Origin: Rikenellaceae bacterium
GTDB lineage: Bacteria > Bacteroidota > Bacteroidia > Bacteroidales > Rikenellaceae
Assembly: GCA_017936385.1 (NCBI GenBank)
Contig: JAGBFQ010000032.1
Location: forward strand, 1 to 64,000
Reading direction: 5' to 3'
Length of the DNA stretch: 64,000 bases
Each line of letters starts with the position of its first letter. Position 1 is the stretch's first letter. The position numbers and the translations under genes are program-made. The notes beneath the pieces were generated by a model. It searched no databases and had not been told where the DNA came from. It saw only the letters and a program-made list of their open reading frames with translations. Of this stretch, positions 43,750-52,633 are shown in pieces.

Positions 43750-44323
43750 AGCCATTCCCCCATACACCGAGGCGTTGAGCCGAGCCACAGAACAGGAAAA
43801 GGTGGAGGCCATAGCGCGTTTTTCGACCGAGAGCCGACGTGCCGAATGGCTTACATGGCGAAGCGTGGTAAGGGAGATTGCAGGCGACCAGGTTCGAATT
43901 GAGTATAACCCTTGTGGGGCACCCGAGGGACATTCCGAGAATCATATATTATATATAGGTGTGTCGCATTGTCGTGGCCGTGTGGCTGTGGCGGTGTCGG
44001 AGCGTCCGTGTGGCGTCGACATCGAGTGGAGCGACCGCAACTTCGAACGTGCGGCGACAAAATACCTTTCGAACGAGGAGCGAGCAATGGAACGCATACA
44101 CCCCGAACGTATGTGCGGTGCGGTGTGGTGCGCCAAGGAGGCAGTCTACAAATACTTCTCGGCACAGGGGCGCAAGTACCCCGATTTTCTGAATGATATA
44201 CGTGTAATATCGAGCGAGCTTGCTGCGGGGCGAATGTACGTTGCGGCAGGCGATGAACCCATCGTCGAGGTTCACATAGAGTGGAGTGACGAGGGCTTAA
44301 TCGTGGCTTCGACGGGAATCTAA
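43727..44323 (+). CDS. 4'-phosphopantetheinyl transferase superfamily protein
   Basis: 198 residues. Transfers phosphopantetheine from CoA to carrier proteins. The Mg/CoA motifs are visible: CGVDIEWSDRN (about 96-106), with the VDIE Asp, and WCAKEAVYKYFS (about 126-137), matching WxxKEAxxK. The N-terminal half contains an SHCRGRVAVAVS segment like the Sfp-type family. Overlaps gldE by 23 bp at its start and converges with the MATE gene, overlapping 27 bp at its end. Confidence 0.85.
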   Translation: MNSQLLIRAIPPYTEALSRATEQEKVEAIARFSTESRRAEWLTWRSVVREIAGDQVRIEYNPCGAPEGHSENHILYIGVSHCRGRVAVAVSERPCGVDIEWSDRNFERAATKYLSNEERAMERIHPERMCGAVWCAKEAVYKYFSAQGRKYPDFLNDIRVISSELAAGRMYVAAGDEPIVEVHIEWSDEGLIVASTGI

Positions 44324-45679
44324 GCGGCGCAAGCGGCGGATTTCGAAGAAGAGCAAAACAGCCGCCAACAACGAAGCCGTACCATCGGCAATCGGCATGC
44401 TTATCCACACACCATCGGTGCCGTAAATGGGTGGCAGCACAATCAACAACGGAACAAGGAACAATAACTGACGCGTGGTCGACAACAGGATTGCGCGTTT
44501 GGCGCGTTTGATGTATTGGAAGAAGTTGGACGCCACAATCTGGAAACCCACAATCGGGAATATCACCATCACCGTGCGCATGGCGCGTGCGGCAATTTCG
44601 ACAAGTTGCGGACCGTCGGGGTCATCCTCACCAACGAACAGTCCCGCAATGCGGTCGGGAATGGTTTGGCTCAACACGCAAGCCACGGTCATCAGTGCAA
44701 CGGCACATCCCACGGTGACCCACAGAGCGCGTTGCACACGGTCGTAGCGTCGTGCACCGTAGTTGTAGCCCACGATGGGTTGCATACCCTGATTGAAGCC
44801 ACCAACCATCATAATAAACAGCATCACAATTCGATTGACGATTCCGTAGGCACCCACGTAGATATCTCCGCCATAGGTCAACAGCGCCTTGTTGATAAAA
44901 ATAACCACAATGCAGGTACAGAGGTTCATCAGCAGAGGAGCCGTTCCGATGGAGAGCACGTCGCGGGCAATGTAGCCTCGTGGGCGGAAAATTCCCCGTT
45001 TGAAGTGCAGGTAGCTTTTCGAATTGCAGTAGTGGAACATCTCAACCGCCAGAGCCGTACATTGCGCCAACACGGTGGCCAAAGCCGAACCCGTCACACC
45101 CCACTTAAAGACAAAGATAAACAACGGATTAAGACACACGTTCACACCCACGGCCGTGAGCATTACACTCATCGAGCGCATCGGATAACCCGAAGCCCGC
45201 AACACCTCGTTCAATCCGAGGTAGAGGTGCGTCACCACGTTACCGGTCAGAATCACCCTCATAAAGTCGTGGGCGTAGGGCAATGTTGCCTCACTTGCAC
45301 CAAACAGCACCAGAATTTCGTCCAGAAAAGCTATGCCCAGCAGCGACAACAACACACCGATGGTGACGTTCATAAACACCAAGTTGCCCAAAATTCTGAA
45401 AGCCTCCTCCTTGCGCCCCTGACCCATACGGATTGAAATCATCGACGCCGAACCGATACCCACCATCGCACCAAACGCCGAGAGGATATTCATCAGCGGC
45501 ATGGCCACCGCCAAAGCCGAGAGAGCCATTGCCCCCACGCCGTGGCCGATAAAAACGCTATCGACAATGTTGAAGATACTCGACGAGGCCATTGCAATGA
45601 TGGCCGGTGTGGCGTATCCTGCAATGAGTCGTGGAATGGATGCTGTTCCGAGTCGTTCCTGTTCGGTGAGGTTTTTCAT
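44297..45679 (-). CDS. MATE family efflux transporter
   Basis: 460 residues with about twelve membrane segments in two homologous halves. The first half starts IPRLIAGYATPAIIAM and has SVFIGHGVGAMALSALAVAMPLMN; MNQGMQPIVGYNYGARRYDR (second half, about residues 285-305) is the typical mid-protein loop. Exports drugs or metabolites using Na+ or H+ gradients; substrate not predictable. Its 3' end overlaps the converging phosphopantetheinyl transferase gene by 27 bp. A near -7 box (GATATTTG) lies about 35 bp upstream. Confidence 0.92.
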   Translation of the reverse strand: MKNLTEQERLGTASIPRLIAGYATPAIIAMASSSIFNIVDSVFIGHGVGAMALSALAVAMPLMNILSAFGAMVGIGSASMISIRMGQGRKEEAFRILGNLVFMNVTIGVLLSLLGIAFLDEILVLFGASEATLPYAHDFMRVILTGNVVTHLYLGLNEVLRASGYPMRSMSVMLTAVGVNVCLNPLFIFVFKWGVTGSALATVLAQCTALAVEMFHYCNSKSYLHFKRGIFRPRGYIARDVLSIGTAPLLMNLCTCIVVIFINKALLTYGGDIYVGAYGIVNRIVMLFIMMVGGFNQGMQPIVGYNYGARRYDRVQRALWVTVGCAVALMTVACVLSQTIPDRIAGLFVGEDDPDGPQLVEIAARAMRTVMVIFPIVGFQIVASNFFQYIKRAKRAILLSTTRQLLFLVPLLIVLPPIYGTDGVWISMPIADGTASLLAAVLLFFEIRRLRRLDSRRSHD

Positions 45680-45741
45680 CTGTGAGTCATCTGTTTTTCG
45701 GATGCAAATATCCGAAATTGATTTCAGAATTCAAAATAAGA

Positions 45742-45776
45742 GGGGACGACTTGCATAAGGTTCGTCCCCACTATTA
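45742..45776 (-). terminator. Terminator of the DUF3857 gene pair
   Basis: Arms GGGGACGA (45742-45749) and TCGTCCCC (45762-45769), loop of 12. On the minus strand TCTTATTTTG follows the stem. Located between the DUF3857 gene stop at 45794 and the MATE start at 45679. Confidence 0.75.
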
Positions 45777-45793
45777 CGTATTGGATGGATGTG

Positions 45794-47392
45794 TTATTTG
45801 ACAAGCATTTTCAACGCTGCGGTCGAGTTGTGCAGAACCAGCAACTCACGCATCTGTTTCCACTCCGACGGCCACACGATGTTCTTGTCAACGCGCAGTG
45901 TGTGGGTTATAGTGGCCTTGTTACCATTGACAGCCACCTCCCACGAAGCACTACCCACGGCATTCGACACCGACTCGCGGGACGAGCGGGTGGCAAACTC
46001 ACCCTTCTCAAGGGTTACGGTGTAGACCTCGCTGTGGTCGATGGTGTTGTACAATTCGAAAGGCTCGGTGCGAACAGCCGCGAAGTTCGAGAATGTGTAA
46101 CCAAAACTCGGAATGTTGAGCGTGCGAACACCCTCAACCTCCTTGCCAAGCCAGAACTTGCGGGTTGTCTGCTCATCCTTTGCCACGCCATTGCCTTCGG
46201 CATCAACCGTAACCTCGACGTTGATATTAGCGACCTCGCCTTTGTGTTCAACCTCAACGGGGGCCATGGTCACCATCGACACCATCACATTGCGGTCGGC
46301 CCAGCGTTCAACGGGTGCTGCTTTGTCACCATTGGCCTCCAGCCAGATGGCTTTGCCGTCAACCTCGGTTTTGACAAGCACATTATCGAAACCCGAAAGG
46401 TTGTAAACGGGGCAATCCGCGGGGTAGTTCAGCAGGATGTCACACTCGAAGCCCTCGCCAAGCAGTGCCTTGTTGAGCATAAAAGCCTTGTCGAGCGTGC
46501 TTCCGTAGCAACGGGCATCAACCGTGCGTGCGGGTGCGTGGCGGTAGCCCACAAGCGACGCGGGAATATCTTTGAGGTCTACCATCTTGCGAACATAGTC
46601 ACAGACGGCATTCAGTAGCTGCTCGCCTTGCTTACCCTCGGTGCGCTTGGGGTCAACGCGGTACATATCGCGGGTGTCGTAGAATACGCGACCCGTAACA
46701 TCGGCCGTCGAAGGCAGCGTGGTTGCATACAGTCGGATTTTGCCCAAATATTTGGGGGCACCTGCCTCGCGGAAGAAGGGTTTTACCTTGTTCCAGGTCC
46801 AGGTGTGGCTACCCGTAAGGCTACGTTCGCCGGCGCACTTGCCATCGGCACCCACAACGCCATAGCGCAGGGTTTTACCCTCGGGCAGGTTGACCGTTAC
46901 GGTCATCTTGCGCACGTCGCGGGCATATTGCGAAACCACCTCGGTGAAGTCCAACTCGCCGCCCAGCATATCGGCCGACGAGGTGATGGTGTAGTCCAGG
47001 AATGCCGTTGCGCCCAACTCCAGACCCGTATGCGTTACAACCATCTCTTTGAGGTGGTTGTAGGCAGGAGCGTCAGCCGAGTGGCGAGGCAACACCTCGT
47101 TGAAGGCGTTGGCCGGAGCTTGGATGACGGTACCATCCACCTGACGGGTGTAGCACTCGTTGATGGTGAGGCGTTGGAACTCGGGGTTGTACTCGATGAA
47201 GGTTTCGCCGAACATCGAGAAGAACGAACTCATGGTGTTGTAGGTCAAACTACTGCGGACACGCAGTTCGGTCGAGCCGTCGGCCTTGAGCGTATAGGTT
47301 TTGTCCAGGTAGTTGTATGTTGCTTCGGGTTGTGCGGCGGCACCGAACACAAAGGCCGTCGTGGCCACCACCGAAAGAAGTATCTTTTTCAT
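45794..47392 (-). CDS. DUF3857/transglutaminase-like secreted protein, catalytic site lost
   Basis: 532 residues with a signal peptide (MKKILLSVVATTAFVFGAAAQ). The N-terminal half is a DUF3857-like beta domain. The second domain aligns with a transglutaminase-like fold, but at the nucleophile position it reads CYGSTLDKAFML (about 294-305) where the neighbour has CGVCKDKAALL, so Thr replaces the Cys. The His site reads GFDNVLVKT where the neighbour has FNHCVTVVK. It is therefore probably not an active thiol enzyme. Follows its paralogue after 14 bp in one operon and ends before a clear terminator. Function unknown. Confidence 0.72.
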   Translation of the reverse strand: MKKILLSVVATTAFVFGAAAQPEATYNYLDKTYTLKADGSTELRVRSSLTYNTMSSFFSMFGETFIEYNPEFQRLTINECYTRQVDGTVIQAPANAFNEVLPRHSADAPAYNHLKEMVVTHTGLELGATAFLDYTITSSADMLGGELDFTEVVSQYARDVRKMTVTVNLPEGKTLRYGVVGADGKCAGERSLTGSHTWTWNKVKPFFREAGAPKYLGKIRLYATTLPSTADVTGRVFYDTRDMYRVDPKRTEGKQGEQLLNAVCDYVRKMVDLKDIPASLVGYRHAPARTVDARCYGSTLDKAFMLNKALLGEGFECDILLNYPADCPVYNLSGFDNVLVKTEVDGKAIWLEANGDKAAPVERWADRNVMVSMVTMAPVEVEHKGEVANINVEVTVDAEGNGVAKDEQTTRKFWLGKEVEGVRTLNIPSFGYTFSNFAAVRTEPFELYNTIDHSEVYTVTLEKGEFATRSSRESVSNAVGSASWEVAVNGNKATITHTLRVDKNIVWPSEWKQMRELLVLHNSTAALKMLVK

Positions 47393-47406
47393 ATCTTATG
47401 TGAAGG

Positions 47407-49377
47407 CTATTTGGTGAATATTAAGGTTTGGTTGGCCGAGTAGTAGGTCTGAAGCGACTTGCGAACGTCACCCCAATCCTCGGCTTCGTAGACACGTTTG
47501 CCCATTCTCAGTGTGTTGCTGATAGCGGCTGCCGAGCCTTGGGCCTCGATGCTCACCGAGCAACTTGCTGCCTCGCCCTCGTAGCTACCCTCGATTGCTC
47601 CTCCGCTCAGGGTGTAACCCTTGGGTGCGGTGATGGTTTCGGTAAGTTCCAACAGACGCGAGCACGAGTCCTTGAAACCGTATTTGCGCTCCTCAATCGA
47701 AGTGTCGAAACGGCTGAAGGTGCGGACCTGCGAATACAGACCGCTCATAATCATCGGCTGACACATAATCACTCCGTCGGCTACGGTGGCGTAGTCGGGG
47801 ATTTCGAAGGTCATGGTGATATTGAACGGACCGTTTTGGTATTGGTCGGGGTTCTTGACGGTGGTGTACTTAACCAGACGGGCACGAGGCGACACCTTGA
47901 GCAGTTCGGCCTCGACGCGAGTGCGAATTTGGCTCTTCAGTCCGGTAGTGAAGGGCGCGCGTGCTACCTTGTCGGTCTGTCCCTCTGCACTTACGGTGAG
48001 AGTTCCGCGCAGGGTGCCCTCGGCGTCGATGGTGCTTCGGATGTTCATACGCAGGTAGTGGTTCTCGGGAGCCGAAATGGGGGTCAGGCACAGGTCGCTA
48101 CCTTCGGGAATACCCGGCAGATAGTTTTGTTGCTGCTCGGCACTCGACCACAACTCGCGGCAGAAGGGAACCCAGGTTGGGTCCAGCGGCATATAGGTTC
48201 CGTTGGAGAGTTTAACCACCGTTACGCAGTGGTTGAAGTGGTCGGCGGCGATACTTTCGATACGCGAACCAGCCATGGTCATTGCAGGATAGGCCTCGAA
48301 ACCTGCCATACGCAACATCGAAATGAGCAGCGCAGCCTTATCTTTGCACACGCCGCAACGGTCGTCGAAGTTCATCTTGGTGTTGTGCAGTGTGTAGCCC
48401 TCGCCCTTGCCCATCGAGATACCTGAGTAGCGCATGTTGTCGGCTACCCAGTGGGTCAGGCGTGCGATTTTGTCCATATCGTCTTTGGCTCCTTTGATGA
48501 TTTGGTCGACCTTTTTCTGCGCGGGGGCGTAGGCCTCGAAGCTACCGTAGTCCTCGTTCACACCGTGGAACCACAGCGACTTGTCGCGCCACTCGGGGGT
48601 CGACGACATCATCAACTTGGGAGCCGCGTCGTAGAGGTCGACCATGCTGTTCTCGCGCACGGTGGGCAGGATGTAGTCCTTGCTGAACGAGAGGATTTTG
48701 CTGCCATTCTCGATGCGAATCGACGAACGACACTCACCCTGATAGAACTCATACTGCACGGGCTTGTGGGCGGGAACCTCCACCACGTAGCTCTTGTGCA
48801 GCGTGGGAACGCTCACCCAGAAGGGAACAATGTCATAGAACTCACCCCTCATGGGCGGTATGAATCGCTCCTCATCATCAGCCATCAATACGGCGTCACC
48901 CAGCAGAGCGTAGGTGAAACCACGTTTGCTGATTCGGTAGTCCAGCACATCACCCGGGTAGAGTCGTCCCACCTCAATCATGATTTGGCGTGCACCCCAA
49001 TAGATTTGGCGTGCAGGTGCGGCATAGTCTACGGCCGTTGCGGTGTCGATGTTCTCGACCGAGCCGTCGGCGCGATAGATTGTAACCTCGGTGAACTCCG
49101 CAAAAGCAGTCAGCGGGTCGTAGTCATACTTGATGATTCGGTTGCTCATGGCTCCGCGGTCGTCGCCAATGAGGATTGTTTTGCGGATTTCGAACTGTCC
49201 CGAACCTGTGTCGGCGACCTTGACACGTGTGCCGTCATACAGACACACGCTTTGAGCCGAGGTGTACTGTTTTCCGGCCCGTGCTGCTTGGTTTTTGTAG
49301 TCTTGCAGCCACTCCTGTGCCTGCACGCCCGAGATGGCGAACACTGCGACACAGAGCAATGTGAGTAGTCGTTTCAT
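47407..49377 (-). CDS. DUF3857 and transglutaminase-like secreted protein
   Basis: 656 residues from ATG 49377 (MKRLLTLLCVAVFAISGVQAQ, a good signal peptide); an in-frame upstream ATG at 49443 lies just inside the leader and adds no recognisable sequence. DUF3857 beta domain about 40-260, then a transglutaminase-like core with the full triad: Cys in DRCGVCKDKAALL (about 340), His in DHFNHCVTV (about 382), Asp in MPLDPTWVP (about 396). A DUF3858-like C-terminal beta domain follows. Such proteins are periplasmic or outer-membrane associated in Bacteroidetes; the substrate is not known. Transcribed from a -7 box at 49447-49454. Confidence 0.83.
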   Translation of the reverse strand: MKRLLTLLCVAVFAISGVQAQEWLQDYKNQAARAGKQYTSAQSVCLYDGTRVKVADTGSGQFEIRKTILIGDDRGAMSNRIIKYDYDPLTAFAEFTEVTIYRADGSVENIDTATAVDYAAPARQIYWGARQIMIEVGRLYPGDVLDYRISKRGFTYALLGDAVLMADDEERFIPPMRGEFYDIVPFWVSVPTLHKSYVVEVPAHKPVQYEFYQGECRSSIRIENGSKILSFSKDYILPTVRENSMVDLYDAAPKLMMSSTPEWRDKSLWFHGVNEDYGSFEAYAPAQKKVDQIIKGAKDDMDKIARLTHWVADNMRYSGISMGKGEGYTLHNTKMNFDDRCGVCKDKAALLISMLRMAGFEAYPAMTMAGSRIESIAADHFNHCVTVVKLSNGTYMPLDPTWVPFCRELWSSAEQQQNYLPGIPEGSDLCLTPISAPENHYLRMNIRSTIDAEGTLRGTLTVSAEGQTDKVARAPFTTGLKSQIRTRVEAELLKVSPRARLVKYTTVKNPDQYQNGPFNITMTFEIPDYATVADGVIMCQPMIMSGLYSQVRTFSRFDTSIEERKYGFKDSCSRLLELTETITAPKGYTLSGGAIEGSYEGEAASCSVSIEAQGSAAAISNTLRMGKRVYEAEDWGDVRKSLQTYYSANQTLIFTK

Positions 49378-49446
49378 GGTGTTTGGTTTATTACTTTTTT
49401 GGTTTGATAATTCGGTTTTTCGTGCGCGTGCGTGCGCACACAATCA

Positions 49447-49454
49447 CAAAGATA
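49447..49454 (-). promoter_or_regulatory. -7 box (TATCTTTG) of the DUF3857 operon
   Basis: Exact TAnnTTTG on the minus strand, with a TTTG 22 bp upstream. 69 bp separate it from the ATG at 49377. It faces the symporter promoter, and the two are arranged almost symmetrically. Confidence 0.7.
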
Positions 49455-49486
49455 CATTTTTTTGTCGAATAAAAAGCAAAAAAACG

Positions 49487-49494
49487 TATCTTTG
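49487..49494 (+). promoter_or_regulatory. -7 box (TATCTTTG) of the symporter gene
   Basis: Exact TAnnTTTG with a TTTG 22 bp upstream (49461-49464) and 33 bp to the ATG at 49528. It decides for that start, since the longer open frame begins upstream of the promoter. Confidence 0.7.
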
Positions 49495-49527
49495 TCTTTC
49501 AGTACAACCAAAAACCGCGCTTCGAAA

Positions 49528-50964
49528 ATGTCCCCTCTGAGTGTCGCTCTTGTTCTCGGTACCTATATCGGATTGTTGTTGGTCGTGGCGTGGCGTGCGT
49601 CGGGCCGTGGCGACAACTCCACCTTCTTTGCAGGCGGACACAACCAGAACGTGTGGACCGTGACCATGGGACGAATCAGCGCTTCGATGTCGGGCGTGAC
49701 CTTCGTGTCGGTACCCGGGATGGTTGTCCATCAAGATTTCACATACCTCCAGATGGCGCTCGGATTTGTGGCCGGACAGATGGTGATAGCCTTTGTGCTG
49801 GTGCCTCTGTATTTTCGTTTGCGCGTGGTGTCGATTTATGAATATCTCGAGAGTCGTTTCGGGCTCAGCGCGCGACGGAGCGGCGCGTGGCTCTTCTTTG
49901 TGAGCAAACTGTTGGGTACGGCCGTGCGACTGATGCTGGTGTGCGTGGTGTTGCAGAGCGTTATGTGGGATGTGCTGGGTGTTCCGTTTGCCGTGAATGT
50001 GGTGCTGACCGTGGCCGTCACGTGGCTCTATACGGTGCGGGGCGGAGTGAGCAGTGTGGTGTGGACGGATGTCATCAAAACCGCTATTCTGTTGGGTACG
50101 GTGGCTGTCATTGCCTCTCTTGTTGCTGGTTCGGCAGGTGTTCCGCTATGGCAGATGGCCGCCGACAGCGTGCGCGACAAACATATCATCGACTGCGATT
50201 GGAACTCCCCAACCCACTTCTTGAAACACTTCGTTGCAGGTGCACTCTCGGTGGTGGCAATGACCGGCCTGGACCAAGATATGATGCAACGCACGTTGGC
50301 GTGTCGTACGGCTCGTGATGCACAACGCAATGTGGTGATTTCCGGCGTGTTGCAATTTGCGGTGATTGCTCTGCTGCTGACCCTCGGAGCGATGATGGCA
50401 GAGTGGCTCATAGGGCAAGGCGGAGTGCTTCCCGAGGTGGGCGACGAACTATTCCCGATGGTTGCAGTGAGCGCAGGACTTCCCATTGTTGCGGGTGTGA
50501 TGTTCGTGCTGGGACTCGCCGCATCAAGTTTCTCATCGGCAGGTTCGGCGGTTACGGCACTCACAACTACCTTCTCGCTCGACATTTTGGGTGGTGAGGA
50601 GCGTTTCGGAATCGGCCTGAAACGCGTCAGAAGATGGGTTCACTCACTGCTGGCGATTGTGATAGCAACCCTTATAATTATACTTCATGGCGTGGGCAAT
50701 ATGAGTGCCATCGACACCGTTTTCCGTTTGGCGGCCTACACCTATGGCCCGCTGCTGGGTTTGTTCGTCTTCGGACTCGTCACAGAGCGGCGACCTCACC
50801 CCGTGGCAATCCCTGTGTTGTCCGTCGCGGCTCCCGCTTTGAGCCTTGCAGTGGCACGGATAACTCCCGTTTTGTTCGACGGATTCCACTTTGGACACGA
50901 TATTTTGATGGTGAACGCCATATTTATGTTTGTCGGACTTGCGTGTTTTTCGCAAAAAAAGTAA
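49528..50964 (+). CDS. Sodium:solute symporter family protein
   Basis: 478 residues with about thirteen membrane segments. The N-terminal region VVAWRASGRGDNSTFFAGGHNQN and MGRISASMSGVTFVSVPG match SSS transporters, as do YEYLESRFGLSARRSG and TGLDQDMMQRTLACRTARDAQ (about 250). Couples Na+ influx to uptake of a sugar, vitamin or amino acid; the substrate cannot be told. The ATG at 49528 is set by the promoter. Its stop codon lies inside the -7 box of the next gene. Confidence 0.9.
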   Translation: MSPLSVALVLGTYIGLLLVVAWRASGRGDNSTFFAGGHNQNVWTVTMGRISASMSGVTFVSVPGMVVHQDFTYLQMALGFVAGQMVIAFVLVPLYFRLRVVSIYEYLESRFGLSARRSGAWLFFVSKLLGTAVRLMLVCVVLQSVMWDVLGVPFAVNVVLTVAVTWLYTVRGGVSSVVWTDVIKTAILLGTVAVIASLVAGSAGVPLWQMAADSVRDKHIIDCDWNSPTHFLKHFVAGALSVVAMTGLDQDMMQRTLACRTARDAQRNVVISGVLQFAVIALLLTLGAMMAEWLIGQGGVLPEVGDELFPMVAVSAGLPIVAGVMFVLGLAASSFSSAGSAVTALTTTFSLDILGGEERFGIGLKRVRRWVHSLLAIVIATLIIILHGVGNMSAIDTVFRLAAYTYGPLLGLFVFGLVTERRPHPVAIPVLSVAAPALSLAVARITPVLFDGFHFGHDILMVNAIFMFVGLACFSQKK

Positions 50965-50969
50965 CTTTG
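50962..50969 (+). promoter_or_regulatory. -7 box (TAACTTTG) of yqeY
   Basis: Exact TAnnTTTG; the TAA is the stop codon of the symporter gene. A TTG lies 20 bp upstream. 19 bp to the ATG at 50989. Confidence 0.65.
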
Positions 50970-50988
50970 CCCTACAAAAATTATAATT

Positions 50989-51438
50989 ATGACTCTCGAA
51001 CAACAAATCAGCAAAGGTATTATGGAGGCCATGAAGGCCAAGGACACCGTCCGACTGATGGCTCTCCGAAATGTCAAGAAATATATCATCGAGGCCAAAA
51101 CCGCAACCACAGGACTCGCCGAACTGCCCGATGCCGACACCCTCAAAATCATCCAAAAACTCTGTAAACAAGGCACCGACTCGGCCGAAGTCTATAAATC
51201 AAGCGGACGCGACGACCTCGCCTCTGAAGAGCTGGCTCAAGTGGAAGTGCTCAAAGAGTTCCTGCCCGCACAGATGAGCGACGAAGAGCTGACCGACGCC
51301 GTGCGTGCAATCATCACCGAGGTGGGCGCGCAATCTATGAAGGATATGGGTCGCGTGATGGGTATAGCATCCAAAACCTTGGCCGGCAAGGCCGAGGGAC
51401 GCGCCATCTCCGACAAAGTGAAACAACTGTTAGGCTAA
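50989..51438 (+). CDS. GatB/YqeY domain protein
   Basis: 149 residues, the standard length of YqeY-like proteins. The helical domain contains MKAKDTVRLMALRNVKKYI (about 11-29), the conserved VEVLKEFLPAQMSDEELTDAV and the end KTLAGKAEGRAISDKVKQLL. The domain is homologous to the tail of GatB, but no gatC/gatA is nearby; the free-standing protein is of unknown role, possibly tRNA related. Own promoter; the next gene follows 13 bp later. Confidence 0.92.
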   Translation: MTLEQQISKGIMEAMKAKDTVRLMALRNVKKYIIEAKTATTGLAELPDADTLKIIQKLCKQGTDSAEVYKSSGRDDLASEELAQVEVLKEFLPAQMSDEELTDAVRAIITEVGAQSMKDMGRVMGIASKTLAGKAEGRAISDKVKQLLG

Positions 51439-51451
51439 TTACCCTCGGGCA

Positions 51452-52384
51452 ATGGGCGGATACGGACGAACAATAGCTATATTGTTGGCAATACTCCTTG
51501 GGGTGTTGTTTTACAAGGTATTGATGCCCATTACCTTCTTGATGCCGTATCTTATCTTCGTACTGCTGTTCATTCCGTTCTGCGGAGTGTCACCGCGACA
51601 AATGAAGTTCGGTAAACTGCACCTCTCGCTGGCTATATTTCAGGTTTTGGTGTGCGTTGCCACCTACTTCTTGGTGCGCCAATTCGACGAGATATTGGCC
51701 CAGGGTGCCATGATTTGCGTGCTCGCCCCAACCGCCACGGCCGCCGTGGTTATAGGCGCACTGCTGGGTGGACGGGTCGAAGTTATTGTGAGTTATACGG
51801 TGTTGATTAACTGTATAGTAGCGGTGGTTGCCCCGCTGATGTTTACCTACATCGGAGCTGTCGGTGAGGCGGTATCGTTCGGGGCTTTGTTGGTAGCGAT
51901 ATTGAAGCGTGTGATGCCCATATTGTTGCTGCCGCTGATTATGGCTCTCGTGCTGCGCAAGGTGTCGCTGAAAATCGCCTTGGAAGTCAATAAACTCAAG
52001 AGTTATACGTTCTACATTTGGCTGTTCTCGCTGACGCTGACCATGGCCTCGACGGTCGACTATATCGTCAAACGTGGCACCGACCATATCTCAGAATATA
52101 TCACGCTCGCCGCCGTGGCACTTGTTATAGCCGTGTCGCAATACCTCATCGGCTGGCACATCGGCAAACGCTACGGCCGACGAATCGAGGGTTGCCAACT
52201 GCTGGGGCAAAAGAATACCATCCTCACCATTTGGATGGCTCAAAACTTTCTGAACCCCCTTGCAAGCATTGCCCCCGCAGCCTACGTTCTGTGGCAAAAC
52301 ATCATCAATAGTATCGAACTCGGCATCGCCAAAGGAGGACACATCAACCCTCAAGACGACCCGAATCATGTTATTCCCGAATAA
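51452..52384 (+). CDS. Bile acid:sodium symporter-like (BASS) transporter
   Basis: 310 residues with about nine or ten hydrophobic segments, including FLMPYLIFVLLFIPFCGV, APTATAAVVIGALLGG (about 92-107, like the PTA(T)A motif of BASS proteins) and LLGQKNTILTIWMAQNFLNP near residue 260. BASS-type Na+-coupled transporters carry organic anions; many bacterial members have unknown substrates. Only 13 bp behind yqeY, so probably cotranscribed. The stop is followed by repeat material. Confidence 0.75.
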   Translation: MGGYGRTIAILLAILLGVLFYKVLMPITFLMPYLIFVLLFIPFCGVSPRQMKFGKLHLSLAIFQVLVCVATYFLVRQFDEILAQGAMICVLAPTATAAVVIGALLGGRVEVIVSYTVLINCIVAVVAPLMFTYIGAVGEAVSFGALLVAILKRVMPILLLPLIMALVLRKVSLKIALEVNKLKSYTFYIWLFSLTLTMASTVDYIVKRGTDHISEYITLAAVALVIAVSQYLIGWHIGKRYGRRIEGCQLLGQKNTILTIWMAQNFLNPLASIAPAAYVLWQNIINSIELGIAKGGHINPQDDPNHVIPE

Positions 52385-52426
52385 TGTTTGAGGGGGGAGT
52401 TGTTCTTTTGCATCAACACAATAAAG
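52385..52426 (+). repeat. Fragment of the palindromic 3'-end element (left module)
   Basis: Right behind the stop codon: TTTGAGGGGGG, then TTGTTCTTTTGCATCAACACAATAAAG, which keeps the first module and the left hairpin arm but has a decayed right arm. No spacer or large palindrome follows; a different hairpin element begins at 52427. Confidence 0.6.
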
Positions 52427-52544
52427 AAGTTGTCTAACAAGGTGATTTCTTCGTTACGCTCGCCCTCAAAATGCTCATTTACACCGAGTAAACTGAGCTT
52501 TTTCGGGCTTTGCAAGCCTTGAAATCCCTCTTGTTATACAACTT
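52427..52544. repeat. MITE-like long imperfect hairpin element
   Basis: 118 bp. Outer arms AAGTTGTCTAACAAG..GATTTC (52427-52449) and GAAATCCCTCTTGTTATACAACTT (arm 52521-52544, shown as parts) are imperfect inverted repeats. Inside, GCTCATTTAC/GTAAACTGAGC pair around ACCGA. No reading frame and no transposase. Confidence 0.7.
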
Positions 52545-52554
52545 CCGACAGAAA

Positions 52555-52590
52555 AGAGCATGTCCAAAAACTTGTTGGACACGCTCTTTA
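52555..52590. terminator. Bidirectional terminator between convergent operons
   Basis: Arms AGAGCATGTCC (52555-52565) and GGACACGCTCT (52577-52587), with one mismatch. TTAG follows on the plus strand and TTTTCTGTC on the minus strand. Separates the BASS gene from the M16 pair. Confidence 0.75.
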
Positions 52591-52633
52591 GTTAAACCAC
52601 GGCCTCAACTCACATTTCACCCCCCCCCTAAAC

